Assembly (NCBI GenBank): GCA_013368325.1
Contig: JAACJK010000249.1
Coordinates: forward strand, 1-22,430
Length of the DNA stretch: 22,430 nucleotides
Direction of reading: 5' to 3'
Origin: Ephemerocybe angulata
Lineage: Eukaryota > Basidiomycota > Agaricomycetes > Agaricales > Psathyrellaceae
Shown here: piece by piece, positions 1-11,324 of the stretch
Layout of the letters: each line of letters opens with the position of its first letter
Position numbering within the stretch: position 1 is the stretch's first letter
Made by a program: the position numbers and the translations under genes
The notes under the pieces: generated by a model
Databases searched by the model: none
The model's input: only the letters and a program-made list of their open reading frames with translations
Told to the model about the DNA's origin: nothing

Positions 1-1307
1 CCATTCACCTCGACACGTTTGTCCTCCGCATTGTCTCCTAACCTTGTCCAAACGTTTTTAACCATCCTCGACACCGACTCGCTCTCCGCAAACCTGACTC
101 GCCATCACCACTTGTCTCAATTTCCTAACCCTTTCCCGGATGCCCTTGGTCCTTCCTCCACTCCATGTTCCGCACATCTTACTCTGCTTCTCTCCGACTT
201 CATCTCACCCCCGCATGTCTCTGTTGAATGTTGCCTCAACCTCGTCCACACACCAATTCCTCATCTTCTGTGATGCCTAAACCTCGTCCAAATGGCCGCA
301 CTGTTCCCCGACTCCATCTGCACTTCCCACACCCACACCGCATTGTTTCCATCAACCTTTCCCACGATTGTCCAAACACCCTCGTCTTATTCCCGTCACA
401 TGCATCTCGCTTCCCAACCTCGCCCCAATGCACCGCTCGCATTCACATGATCCCTTTCTCACGCACTGCCTCGCACGTGCATGTGCCTCCCTCTCAAACT
501 CTCCCTCGACCTCCCCAACCCTTGATCCACCTTCCAACAACTTGCTTTCACACGTTCGACTCTCTCTCCCTTGCGCTTCTCTCTGCCTGCATCATCTGCT
601 TTTCAACCCCTCCCTTCCTTTCGCACGCATCGACCACATCCGTGCTTCCCTAACCCTCCCCATTTAATTTCCTAAACCTCTCCCAAACGCACTCCACATA
701 TTGCGCATGCATCCCCTTCTCGCTTGCATAACACCACGCTCTGTTTCCAATTCAACCCAACACATTTGTCTTCTGCATCGTCTGTCCTAACCCTCGTCCA
801 AATGTTTTCAACTGTCTCCGCACACCGACTCGCTCCATCACATGCCTTGACCTCATCCACGATGTACCGTAAACCTCGCCCTGATGCACGGCTTGCGTTC
901 ATGTGATCTCTTTCTCATGCACTGCCTCGCACGTTCCCCTCTCGGACTCTCCTTCGACTTCCCGAATCCTGCGATCCACCAACACCTCGCTTTCAAACGT
1001 TCAACCCTCTCCATTTCATTTCCATTCTCTTCCCTAACCCTCTCCCTTGCGCTTCTCCGCCTGCATCGTTTCCTTTCAAACACCTCCCACCATGGCACGT
1101 GCCTCAACGCTCACCCTTCTCCCCATTTGATTCCCTAAACCTCTCCCGCACGTGCTTCCCTTCAAACTCGATTCAAACACCTCGCTCGCTCTGTTTCTAA
1201 CCCGTTCAATTTCCTAAACCTCTCCCAAACGGACTCCACGTATCGCATATGCATCTCTTCTCGCTTGCGTTTCCTTTTGAACTTGTTTCGAACCCCTCGC
1301 CCTGCTT
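1..1307. repeat. Satellite copy 1 (1307 bp, four 1-bp deletions)
   Basis: This copy differs from the others by four single-base losses, near positions 40 (AAA to AA), 70 (one base lost in CTCGCACACC), 110 (ACC to AC) and 419 (CCC to CC). All lie in the first 420 bases of the window, and the rest of the copy matches. The clustering suggests either a poorly supported contig end or real decay of an edge copy. Confidence 0.93.
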
Positions 1308-2618
1308 CCATTCACCTCGACACGTTTGTCCTCCGCATTGTCTCCTAAACCTTGTCCAAACGTTTTTAACCATCCTCGCACACCGACTCGCTCTCCGCAA
1401 ACCTGACTCGCCATCACCACCTTGTCTCAATTTCCTAACCCTTTCCCGGATGCCCTTGGTCCTTCCTCCACTCCATGTTCCGCACATCTTACTCTGCTTC
1501 TCTCCGACTTCATCTCACCCCCGCATGTCTCTGTTGAATGTTGCCTCAACCTCGTCCACACACCAATTCCTCATCTTCTGTGATGCCTAAACCTCGTCCA
1601 AATGGCCGCACTGTTCCCCGACTCCATCTGCACTTCCCACACCCACACCGCATTGTTTCCATCAACCTTTCCCACGATTGTCCAAACACCCTCGTCTTAT
1701 TCCCGTCACATGCATCTCGCTTCCCAACCCTCGCCCCAATGCACCGCTCGCATTCACATGATCCCTTTCTCACGCACTGCCTCGCACGTGCATGTGCCTC
1801 CCTCTCAAACTCTCCCTCGACCTCCCCAACCCTTGATCCACCTTCCAACAACTTGCTTTCACACGTTCGACTCTCTCTCCCTTGCGCTTCTCTCTGCCTG
1901 CATCATCTGCTTTTCAACCCCTCCCTTCCTTTCGCACGCATCGACCACATCCGTGCTTCCCTAACCCTCCCCATTTAATTTCCTAAACCTCTCCCAAACG
2001 CACTCCACATATTGCGCATGCATCCCCTTCTCGCTTGCATAACACCACGCTCTGTTTCCAATTCAACCCAACACATTTGTCTTCTGCATCGTCTGTCCTA
2101 ACCCTCGTCCAAATGTTTTCAACTGTCTCCGCACACCGACTCGCTCCATCACATGCCTTGACCTCATCCACGATGTACCGTAAACCTCGCCCTGATGCAC
2201 GGCTTGCGTTCATGTGATCTCTTTCTCATGCACTGCCTCGCACGTTCCCCTCTCGGACTCTCCTTCGACTTCCCGAATCCTGCGATCCACCAACACCTCG
2301 CTTTCAAACGTTCAACCCTCTCCATTTCATTTCCATTCTCTTCCCTAACCCTCTCCCTTGCGCTTCTCCGCCTGCATCGTTTCCTTTCAAACACCTCCCA
2401 CCATGGCACGTGCCTCAACGCTCACCCTTCTCCCCATTTGATTCCCTAAACCTCTCCCGCACGTGCTTCCCTTCAAACTCGATTCAAACACCTCGCTCGC
2501 TCTGTTTCTAACCCGTTCAATTTCCTAAACCTCTCCCAAACGGACTCCACGTATCGCATATGCATCTCTTCTCGCTTGCGTTTCCTTTTGAACTTGTTTC
2601 GAACCCCTCGCCCTGCTT
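1308..2618. repeat. Satellite copy 2 (1311 bp, reference unit)
   Basis: This is the first copy of the standard length. Taking the unit from the CCTAAACCTC word at 671, the first half (671-1212) and second half (1213-1981) are diverged, collinear relatives of each other. Each unit carries three CACGTG sites and two RTCACRTG-like sites. Confidence 0.97.
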
Positions 2619-3929
2619 CCATTCACCTCGACACGTTTGTCCTCCGCATTGTCTCCTAAACCTTGTCCAAACGTTTTTAACCATCCTCGCACACCGACTC
2701 GCTCTCCGCAAACCTGACTCGCCATCACCACCTTGTCTCAATTTCCTAACCCTTTCCCGGATGCCCTTGGTCCTTCCTCCACTCCATGTTCCGCACATCT
2801 TACTCTGCTTCTCTCCGACTTCATCTCACCCCCGCATGTCTCTGTTGAATGTTGCCTCAACCTCGTCCACACACCAATTCCTCATCTTCTGTGATGCCTA
2901 AACCTCGTCCAAATGGCCGCACTGTTCCCCGACTCCATCTGCACTTCCCACACCCACACCGCATTGTTTCCATCAACCTTTCCCACGATTGTCCAAACAC
3001 CCTCGTCTTATTCCCGTCACATGCATCTCGCTTCCCAACCCTCGCCCCAATGCACCGCTCGCATTCACATGATCCCTTTCTCACGCACTGCCTCGCACGT
3101 GCATGTGCCTCCCTCTCAAACTCTCCCTCGACCTCCCCAACCCTTGATCCACCTTCCAACAACTTGCTTTCACACGTTCGACTCTCTCTCCCTTGCGCTT
3201 CTCTCTGCCTGCATCATCTGCTTTTCAACCCCTCCCTTCCTTTCGCACGCATCGACCACATCCGTGCTTCCCTAACCCTCCCCATTTAATTTCCTAAACC
3301 TCTCCCAAACGCACTCCACATATTGCGCATGCATCCCCTTCTCGCTTGCATAACACCACGCTCTGTTTCCAATTCAACCCAACACATTTGTCTTCTGCAT
3401 CGTCTGTCCTAACCCTCGTCCAAATGTTTTCAACTGTCTCCGCACACCGACTCGCTCCATCACATGCCTTGACCTCATCCACGATGTACCGTAAACCTCG
3501 CCCTGATGCACGGCTTGCGTTCATGTGATCTCTTTCTCATGCACTGCCTCGCACGTTCCCCTCTCGGACTCTCCTTCGACTTCCCGAATCCTGCGATCCA
3601 CCAACACCTCGCTTTCAAACGTTCAACCCTCTCCATTTCATTTCCATTCTCTTCCCTAACCCTCTCCCTTGCGCTTCTCCGCCTGCATCGTTTCCTTTCA
3701 AACACCTCCCACCATGGCACGTGCCTCAACGCTCACCCTTCTCCCCATTTGATTCCCTAAACCTCTCCCGCACGTGCTTCCCTTCAAACTCGATTCAAAC
3801 ACCTCGCTCGCTCTGTTTCTAACCCGTTCAATTTCCTAAACCTCTCCCAAACGGACTCCACGTATCGCATATGCATCTCTTCTCGCTTGCGTTTCCTTTT
3901 GAACTTGTTTCGAACCCCTCGCCCTGCTT
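2619..3929. repeat. Satellite copy 3 (1311 bp)
   Basis: Same length and apparently the same sequence as the copy at 1308-2618. Confidence 0.97.
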
Positions 3930-5240
3930 CCATTCACCTCGACACGTTTGTCCTCCGCATTGTCTCCTAAACCTTGTCCAAACGTTTTTAACCATCCTCG
4001 CACACCGACTCGCTCTCCGCAAACCTGACTCGCCATCACCACCTTGTCTCAATTTCCTAACCCTTTCCCGGATGCCCTTGGTCCTTCCTCCACTCCATGT
4101 TCCGCACATCTTACTCTGCTTCTCTCCGACTTCATCTCACCCCCGCATGTCTCTGTTGAATGTTGCCTCAACCTCGTCCACACACCAATTCCTCATCTTC
4201 TGTGATGCCTAAACCTCGTCCAAATGGCCGCACTGTTCCCCGACTCCATCTGCACTTCCCACACCCACACCGCATTGTTTCCATCAACCTTTCCCACGAT
4301 TGTCCAAACACCCTCGTCTTATTCCCGTCACATGCATCTCGCTTCCCAACCCTCGCCCCAATGCACCGCTCGCATTCACATGATCCCTTTCTCACGCACT
4401 GCCTCGCACGTGCATGTGCCTCCCTCTCAAACTCTCCCTCGACCTCCCCAACCCTTGATCCACCTTCCAACAACTTGCTTTCACACGTTCGACTCTCTCT
4501 CCCTTGCGCTTCTCTCTGCCTGCATCATCTGCTTTTCAACCCCTCCCTTCCTTTCGCACGCATCGACCACATCCGTGCTTCCCTAACCCTCCCCATTTAA
4601 TTTCCTAAACCTCTCCCAAACGCACTCCACATATTGCGCATGCATCCCCTTCTCGCTTGCATAACACCACGCTCTGTTTCCAATTCAACCCAACACATTT
4701 GTCTTCTGCATCGTCTGTCCTAACCCTCGTCCAAATGTTTTCAACTGTCTCCGCACACCGACTCGCTCCATCACATGCCTTGACCTCATCCACGATGTAC
4801 CGTAAACCTCGCCCTGATGCACGGCTTGCGTTCATGTGATCTCTTTCTCATGCACTGCCTCGCACGTTCCCCTCTCGGACTCTCCTTCGACTTCCCGAAT
4901 CCTGCGATCCACCAACACCTCGCTTTCAAACGTTCAACCCTCTCCATTTCATTTCCATTCTCTTCCCTAACCCTCTCCCTTGCGCTTCTCCGCCTGCATC
5001 GTTTCCTTTCAAACACCTCCCACCATGGCACGTGCCTCAACGCTCACCCTTCTCCCCATTTGATTCCCTAAACCTCTCCCGCACGTGCTTCCCTTCAAAC
5101 TCGATTCAAACACCTCGCTCGCTCTGTTTCTAACCCGTTCAATTTCCTAAACCTCTCCCAAACGGACTCCACGTATCGCATATGCATCTCTTCTCGCTTG
5201 CGTTTCCTTTTGAACTTGTTTCGAACCCCTCGCCCTGCTT
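3930..5240. repeat. Satellite copy 4 (1311 bp)
   Basis: Same length and apparently the same sequence as the neighbouring copies. Confidence 0.97.
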
Positions 5241-6551
5241 CCATTCACCTCGACACGTTTGTCCTCCGCATTGTCTCCTAAACCTTGTCCAAACGTTTTT
5301 AACCATCCTCGCACACCGACTCGCTCTCCGCAAACCTGACTCGCCATCACCACCTTGTCTCAATTTCCTAACCCTTTCCCGGATGCCCTTGGTCCTTCCT
5401 CCACTCCATGTTCCGCACATCTTACTCTGCTTCTCTCCGACTTCATCTCACCCCCGCATGTCTCTGTTGAATGTTGCCTCAACCTCGTCCACACACCAAT
5501 TCCTCATCTTCTGTGATGCCTAAACCTCGTCCAAATGGCCGCACTGTTCCCCGACTCCATCTGCACTTCCCACACCCACACCGCATTGTTTCCATCAACC
5601 TTTCCCACGATTGTCCAAACACCCTCGTCTTATTCCCGTCACATGCATCTCGCTTCCCAACCCTCGCCCCAATGCACCGCTCGCATTCACATGATCCCTT
5701 TCTCACGCACTGCCTCGCACGTGCATGTGCCTCCCTCTCAAACTCTCCCTCGACCTCCCCAACCCTTGATCCACCTTCCAACAACTTGCTTTCACACGTT
5801 CGACTCTCTCTCCCTTGCGCTTCTCTCTGCCTGCATCATCTGCTTTTCAACCCCTCCCTTCCTTTCGCACGCATCGACCACATCCGTGCTTCCCTAACCC
5901 TCCCCATTTAATTTCCTAAACCTCTCCCAAACGCACTCCACATATTGCGCATGCATCCCCTTCTCGCTTGCATAACACCACGCTCTGTTTCCAATTCAAC
6001 CCAACACATTTGTCTTCTGCATCGTCTGTCCTAACCCTCGTCCAAATGTTTTCAACTGTCTCCGCACACCGACTCGCTCCATCACATGCCTTGACCTCAT
6101 CCACGATGTACCGTAAACCTCGCCCTGATGCACGGCTTGCGTTCATGTGATCTCTTTCTCATGCACTGCCTCGCACGTTCCCCTCTCGGACTCTCCTTCG
6201 ACTTCCCGAATCCTGCGATCCACCAACACCTCGCTTTCAAACGTTCAACCCTCTCCATTTCATTTCCATTCTCTTCCCTAACCCTCTCCCTTGCGCTTCT
6301 CCGCCTGCATCGTTTCCTTTCAAACACCTCCCACCATGGCACGTGCCTCAACGCTCACCCTTCTCCCCATTTGATTCCCTAAACCTCTCCCGCACGTGCT
6401 TCCCTTCAAACTCGATTCAAACACCTCGCTCGCTCTGTTTCTAACCCGTTCAATTTCCTAAACCTCTCCCAAACGGACTCCACGTATCGCATATGCATCT
6501 CTTCTCGCTTGCGTTTCCTTTTGAACTTGTTTCGAACCCCTCGCCCTGCTT
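5241..6551. repeat. Satellite copy 5 (1311 bp)
   Basis: Same length and apparently the same sequence as the neighbouring copies. Confidence 0.97.
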
Positions 6552-7862
6552 CCATTCACCTCGACACGTTTGTCCTCCGCATTGTCTCCTAAACCTTGTC
6601 CAAACGTTTTTAACCATCCTCGCACACCGACTCGCTCTCCGCAAACCTGACTCGCCATCACCACCTTGTCTCAATTTCCTAACCCTTTCCCGGATGCCCT
6701 TGGTCCTTCCTCCACTCCATGTTCCGCACATCTTACTCTGCTTCTCTCCGACTTCATCTCACCCCCGCATGTCTCTGTTGAATGTTGCCTCAACCTCGTC
6801 CACACACCAATTCCTCATCTTCTGTGATGCCTAAACCTCGTCCAAATGGCCGCACTGTTCCCCGACTCCATCTGCACTTCCCACACCCACACCGCATTGT
6901 TTCCATCAACCTTTCCCACGATTGTCCAAACACCCTCGTCTTATTCCCGTCACATGCATCTCGCTTCCCAACCCTCGCCCCAATGCACCGCTCGCATTCA
7001 CATGATCCCTTTCTCACGCACTGCCTCGCACGTGCATGTGCCTCCCTCTCAAACTCTCCCTCGACCTCCCCAACCCTTGATCCACCTTCCAACAACTTGC
7101 TTTCACACGTTCGACTCTCTCTCCCTTGCGCTTCTCTCTGCCTGCATCATCTGCTTTTCAACCCCTCCCTTCCTTTCGCACGCATCGACCACATCCGTGC
7201 TTCCCTAACCCTCCCCATTTAATTTCCTAAACCTCTCCCAAACGCACTCCACATATTGCGCATGCATCCCCTTCTCGCTTGCATAACACCACGCTCTGTT
7301 TCCAATTCAACCCAACACATTTGTCTTCTGCATCGTCTGTCCTAACCCTCGTCCAAATGTTTTCAACTGTCTCCGCACACCGACTCGCTCCATCACATGC
7401 CTTGACCTCATCCACGATGTACCGTAAACCTCGCCCTGATGCACGGCTTGCGTTCATGTGATCTCTTTCTCATGCACTGCCTCGCACGTTCCCCTCTCGG
7501 ACTCTCCTTCGACTTCCCGAATCCTGCGATCCACCAACACCTCGCTTTCAAACGTTCAACCCTCTCCATTTCATTTCCATTCTCTTCCCTAACCCTCTCC
7601 CTTGCGCTTCTCCGCCTGCATCGTTTCCTTTCAAACACCTCCCACCATGGCACGTGCCTCAACGCTCACCCTTCTCCCCATTTGATTCCCTAAACCTCTC
7701 CCGCACGTGCTTCCCTTCAAACTCGATTCAAACACCTCGCTCGCTCTGTTTCTAACCCGTTCAATTTCCTAAACCTCTCCCAAACGGACTCCACGTATCG
7801 CATATGCATCTCTTCTCGCTTGCGTTTCCTTTTGAACTTGTTTCGAACCCCTCGCCCTGCTT
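6552..7862. repeat. Satellite copy 6 (1311 bp)
   Basis: Same length and apparently the same sequence as the neighbouring copies. It is the last copy before the 6-bp deletion variant appears. Confidence 0.97.
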
Positions 7863-9167
7863 CCATTCACCTCGACACGTTTGTCCTCCGCATTGTCTCC
7901 TAAACCTTGTCCAAACGTTTTTAACCATCCTCGCACACCGACTCGCTCTCCGCAAACCTGACTCGCCATCACCACCTTGTCTCAATTTCCTAACCCTTTC
8001 CCGGATGCCCTTGGTCCTTCCTCCACTCCATGTTCCGCTACTCTGCTTCTCTCCGACTTCATCTCACCCCCGCATGTCTCTGTTGAATGTTGCCTCAACC
8101 TCGTCCACACACCAATTCCTCATCTTCTGTGATGCCTAAACCTCGTCCAAATGGCCGCACTGTTCCCCGACTCCATCTGCACTTCCCACACCCACACCGC
8201 ATTGTTTCCATCAACCTTTCCCACGATTGTCCAAACACCCTCGTCTTATTCCCGTCACATGCATCTCGCTTCCCAACCCTCGCCCCAATGCACCGCTCGC
8301 ATTCACATGATCCCTTTCTCACGCACTGCCTCGCACGTGCATGTGCCTCCCTCTCAAACTCTCCCTCGACCTCCCCAACCCTTGATCCACCTTCCAACAA
8401 CTTGCTTTCACACGTTCGACTCTCTCTCCCTTGCGCTTCTCTCTGCCTGCATCATCTGCTTTTCAACCCCTCCCTTCCTTTCGCACGCATCGACCACATC
8501 CGTGCTTCCCTAACCCTCCCCATTTAATTTCCTAAACCTCTCCCAAACGCACTCCACATATTGCGCATGCATCCCCTTCTCGCTTGCATAACACCACGCT
8601 CTGTTTCCAATTCAACCCAACACATTTGTCTTCTGCATCGTCTGTCCTAACCCTCGTCCAAATGTTTTCAACTGTCTCCGCACACCGACTCGCTCCATCA
8701 CATGCCTTGACCTCATCCACGATGTACCGTAAACCTCGCCCTGATGCACGGCTTGCGTTCATGTGATCTCTTTCTCATGCACTGCCTCGCACGTTCCCCT
8801 CTCGGACTCTCCTTCGACTTCCCGAATCCTGCGATCCACCAACACCTCGCTTTCAAACGTTCAACCCTCTCCATTTCATTTCCATTCTCTTCCCTAACCC
8901 TCTCCCTTGCGCTTCTCCGCCTGCATCGTTTCCTTTCAAACACCTCCCACCATGGCACGTGCCTCAACGCTCACCCTTCTCCCCATTTGATTCCCTAAAC
9001 CTCTCCCGCACGTGCTTCCCTTCAAACTCGATTCAAACACCTCGCTCGCTCTGTTTCTAACCCGTTCAATTTCCTAAACCTCTCCCAAACGGACTCCACG
9101 TATCGCATATGCATCTCTTCTCGCTTGCGTTTCCTTTTGAACTTGTTTCGAACCCCTCGCCCTGCTT
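7863..9167. repeat. Satellite copy 7 (1305-bp deletion variant)
   Basis: Six bases are missing near 8038 (CCGCACATCTTACTC in other copies, CCGCTACTC here). The partial copy that follows carries the same deletion, so the two right-most copies share a derived variant. This is a natural marker for how the array edge was duplicated. Confidence 0.96.
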
Positions 9168-9643
9168 CCATTCACCTCGACACGTTTGTCCTCCGCATTG
9201 TCTCCTAAACCTTGTCCAAACGTTTTTAACCATCCTCGCACACCGACTCGCTCTCCGCAAACCTGACTCGCCATCACCACCTTGTCTCAATTTCCTAACC
9301 CTTTCCCGGATGCCCTTGGTCCTTCCTCCACTCCATGTTCCGCTACTCTGCTTCTCTCCGACTTCATCTCACCCCCGCATGTCTCTGTTGAATGTTGCCT
9401 CAACCTCGTCCACACACCAATTCCTCATCTTCTGTGATGCCTAAACCTCGTCCAAATGGCCGCACTGTTCCCCGACTCCATCTGCACTTCCCACACCCAC
9501 ACCGCATTGTTTCCATCAACCTTTCCCACGATTGTCCAAACACCCTCGTCTTATTCCCGTCACATGCATCTCGCTTCCCAACCCTCGCCCCAATGCACCG
9601 CTCGCATTCACATGATCCCTTCTCACGCACTGCCTCGCACGTG
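9168..9643. repeat. Satellite copy 8, truncated
   Basis: This partial unit carries the 6-bp deletion near 9343 and an extra 1-bp loss near 9620 (CCCTTTCTC to CCCTTCTC). Similarity to the satellite ends at GCACGTG (9637-9643), where other copies continue CATGTGCC and this one continues GGGTTTAGGG. The first 476 bp of the unit are present. Confidence 0.96.
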
Positions 9644-10420
9644 GGGTTTAGGGTGGCATGTGTTGTCTTTGCTATGAGCCAACTACTACATGTTTTCCAA
9701 AGCCCCACATTCAACTGTCAAGTGACAGTTAGTCTGCAAATGCAGTAGCAATTAATAGACGCCCCGGGCGCTTAATTGAGCAAAAATTCAATATCACATC
9801 CTCAGTCCCCAAATAGACGTTAAAAGCAATTTAATTACGGCATAAGGTGAGTAATACATACGTACATTGACCTGAATATCGAACGGAATCTGCCATCCAG
9901 AAATGGCTCGAGGTAGCAGCGGGCCCAGCCTGCGGTACTTCACCCAAGGTTTCGGGCCTTATGTGATGCCCCTGCAGCTGACAGCTGGTACATACATACC
10001 TAGCACACATCGGAACCTAGACGGAAGCCCCGTAATTCCTCTAATCTACCTCAATCATTGCTTCCCCGATGGTGCTGTGCGCGAATGAGACAAGGTTAAG
10101 GCGGTGTGAGTCCCGAGAAATACACGTGTGCTCGGGTCGGCGCGTTATGAGACGCGGTGTCATAAATCAAGGTCCGATTGGAGCAATTTTGAGAGGAAGG
10201 TTATGTACCTGTGTGACATTCAAAGGAAAGATAAACTGGAAGAGGAAAGATGAGAAAACATCTCGGCGTATTATTACTTATTTTGCCCTTACCATATTGA
10301 GCACGGGGCTTGGCCCTTGATGAAGTCTATTTTCCACGGAACTACAGTCAGAGTATAATTAGGGTAGAGAGTCAACCGACACTCACCTGCCGACTGACAT
10401 AGATCCATGCCTCGGAAATT
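9644..10420. other. Array-flanking unique sequence, no gene seen
   Basis: This stretch begins with GGGTTTAGGG, the reverse complement of the CCCTAAACC words in the array, then turns into ordinary sequence of mixed composition without strand bias. It holds a palindrome cluster (9713-9778). The longest open frames here, for example 9903-10088 (+), are around 60 residues with no recognisable motif, so I call no gene. Confidence 0.6.
9713..9778. other. Cluster of short palindromes beside the array edge
   Basis: Three inverted repeats lie within 66 bp. They are AACTGTCA/TGACAGTT around a 2-nt centre (9713-9730), CTGCA-AA-TGCAG (9734-9745, approximate) and CAATTAA/TTAATTG (9749-9755 and 9772-9778), which encloses CGCCC-C-GGGCG. 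The last could form a nested stem. The inverted repeats are read directly; any role as a cruciform or fork barrier is a guess. Confidence 0.7.
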
Positions 10421-10544
10421 GAGGGAAAGGGTTGCATGAGTGTCGATGTCGTGAGGCCAAGAATGGGACTTTACTTCAAAGGTGGCGCGCGTCGAGAACC
10501 GTGGCATTCAGGTATTCGGTCTATTCAAGATTCGACCTGGCGAC

Positions 10545-10577
10545 GTCAAGTCACGACACAGATGGATCCGGCGACCG
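10545..10577 (+). repeat. Dispersed motif, copy 1
   Basis: GTCAAGTCACGACACAGATG followed by GATCCGGCGACCG matches the family core CGAAGTCACGA-AGAAATTCATCCGSCGAGCG with a few substitutions. Confidence 0.6.
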
Positions 10578-10720
10578 AAATGGTCTAGAAGTCGGGAACG
10601 CGCCACTATATTCTGGGCAAGGTGGGCGACGATGTGGACTGCAGTAGGGCGGAAATATGAATTGGATCGAGAGGGCATAGTGTGACAGAAAATCGAGATA
10701 CGTACCTGAAAACACGGATG

Positions 10721-10756
10721 ACGAAGTCACGATATAAATTCATCCCGCGGTCGAGG
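10721..10756 (+). repeat. Dispersed motif, copy 2
   Basis: ACGAAGTCACGATATAAATT followed by CATCCCGCGGTCGAG. It is closely similar to the copy at 11088, sharing CGAAGTCACGA, AAATTCATCC and GTCGAGGT/ATCGAGGT. Confidence 0.75.
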
Positions 10757-10979
10757 TAATGACTATGTCATACATGAAGCTGGATGGAGCCGCGCAATTT
10801 CCCCGAGCTCCGTCGTGCCTTTCCCCTGCTGGGCCTCGTCAAAGATGGGAGAACAAAATCATCAGCACAACGTACTGTATTGCGCCAAGGAACTATGACT
10901 GTCTAACGTTGGGCTACGAATATGATTAAAATGTGGATGATGTGCGAGTCGAAGGTGTGTACGTACCGGGGTCACCGGT

Positions 10980-11014
10980 GACAAAATCACAAAAGAAATG
11001 AATCCGGCAGCGAC
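10980..11014 (+). repeat. Dispersed motif, copy 3
   Basis: GACAAAATCACAAAAGAAAT followed by GAATCCGGCAGCGAC. It is preceded on + by ACGTACC and a 12-bp palindrome GTCACCGGTGAC at 10971-10982. Confidence 0.65.
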
Positions 11015-11087
11015 TTCAATTGATCTGGAAAGCCGCAGCGTTGGGGCCGCCGTAACCTGGGGAATGGTCCGAGGAATGCTGGCATGG

Positions 11088-11121
11088 CGAAGTCACGACA
11101 GAAATTCATCCGCCGATCGAG
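11088..11121 (+). repeat. Dispersed motif, copy 4
   Basis: CGAAGTCACGACAGAAATTC followed by ATCCGCCGATCGAG. This is one of the best-preserved copies and aligns almost base for base with the copy at 10721. Confidence 0.75.
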
Positions 11122-11324
11122 GTGGTCAAGGTCAGCTTGCCTGTGCGAAATAAGGTCAGGGCGACGCACCGAACATTCCCCCAGGAAACTCGAGTATCAC
11201 CCGTCACGGTTCTGACCGCCACATACTGGAGCCCAGCTCCGAGACTTTCGACAATGTCTAGAGAGCAGCGGGTCAGTCAACGAAGTGTAGTAAGTCTGTC
11301 ACGTACCAATCGTCTATATTGCCC

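Larger units (their letters stand above)
1..9643. repeat. 1311-bp satellite array, 7.4 head-to-tail copies
   Basis: The same sequence recurs with a period of exactly 1311 bp from about 670 to about 7230, then 1305 bp. Units begin (taking the phase of base 1) at 1, 1308, 2619, 3930, 5241, 6552, 7863 and 9168. Corresponding stretches of internal copies appear identical, including conceptual translations in every frame, so the array is recently homogenised. The + strand is strongly C+T rich, with many CCTAACC/CCTAAACC words. The open frames in it are Pro/Ser/His/Leu-rich on + and Arg/Gly/Glu-rich on -, overlap one another on both strands and resemble no protein family, so I treat the array as non-coding. 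The left end is cut by the window, so total length is unknown. Placement near a telomere is inference from the telomere-like words and the strand bias. Confidence 0.98.

Noticed and set aside
1..9643. CRISPR array
   Set aside because: The period is 1311 bp and there is no short-repeat/unique-spacer pattern. The sequence is eukaryotic.
1..9643. True telomere tract
   Set aside because: CCTAACC words are scattered tens to hundreds of bases apart and never occur as uninterrupted CCCTAA tandem runs.
19..9748. Dozens of open frames of 60-146 codons repeated in every satellite unit
   Set aside because: They overlap in several frames on both strands, have extreme Pro/Ser/His or Arg/Gly composition that follows the strand bias, and resemble no protein family. 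Their identity between copies follows from DNA homogenisation.
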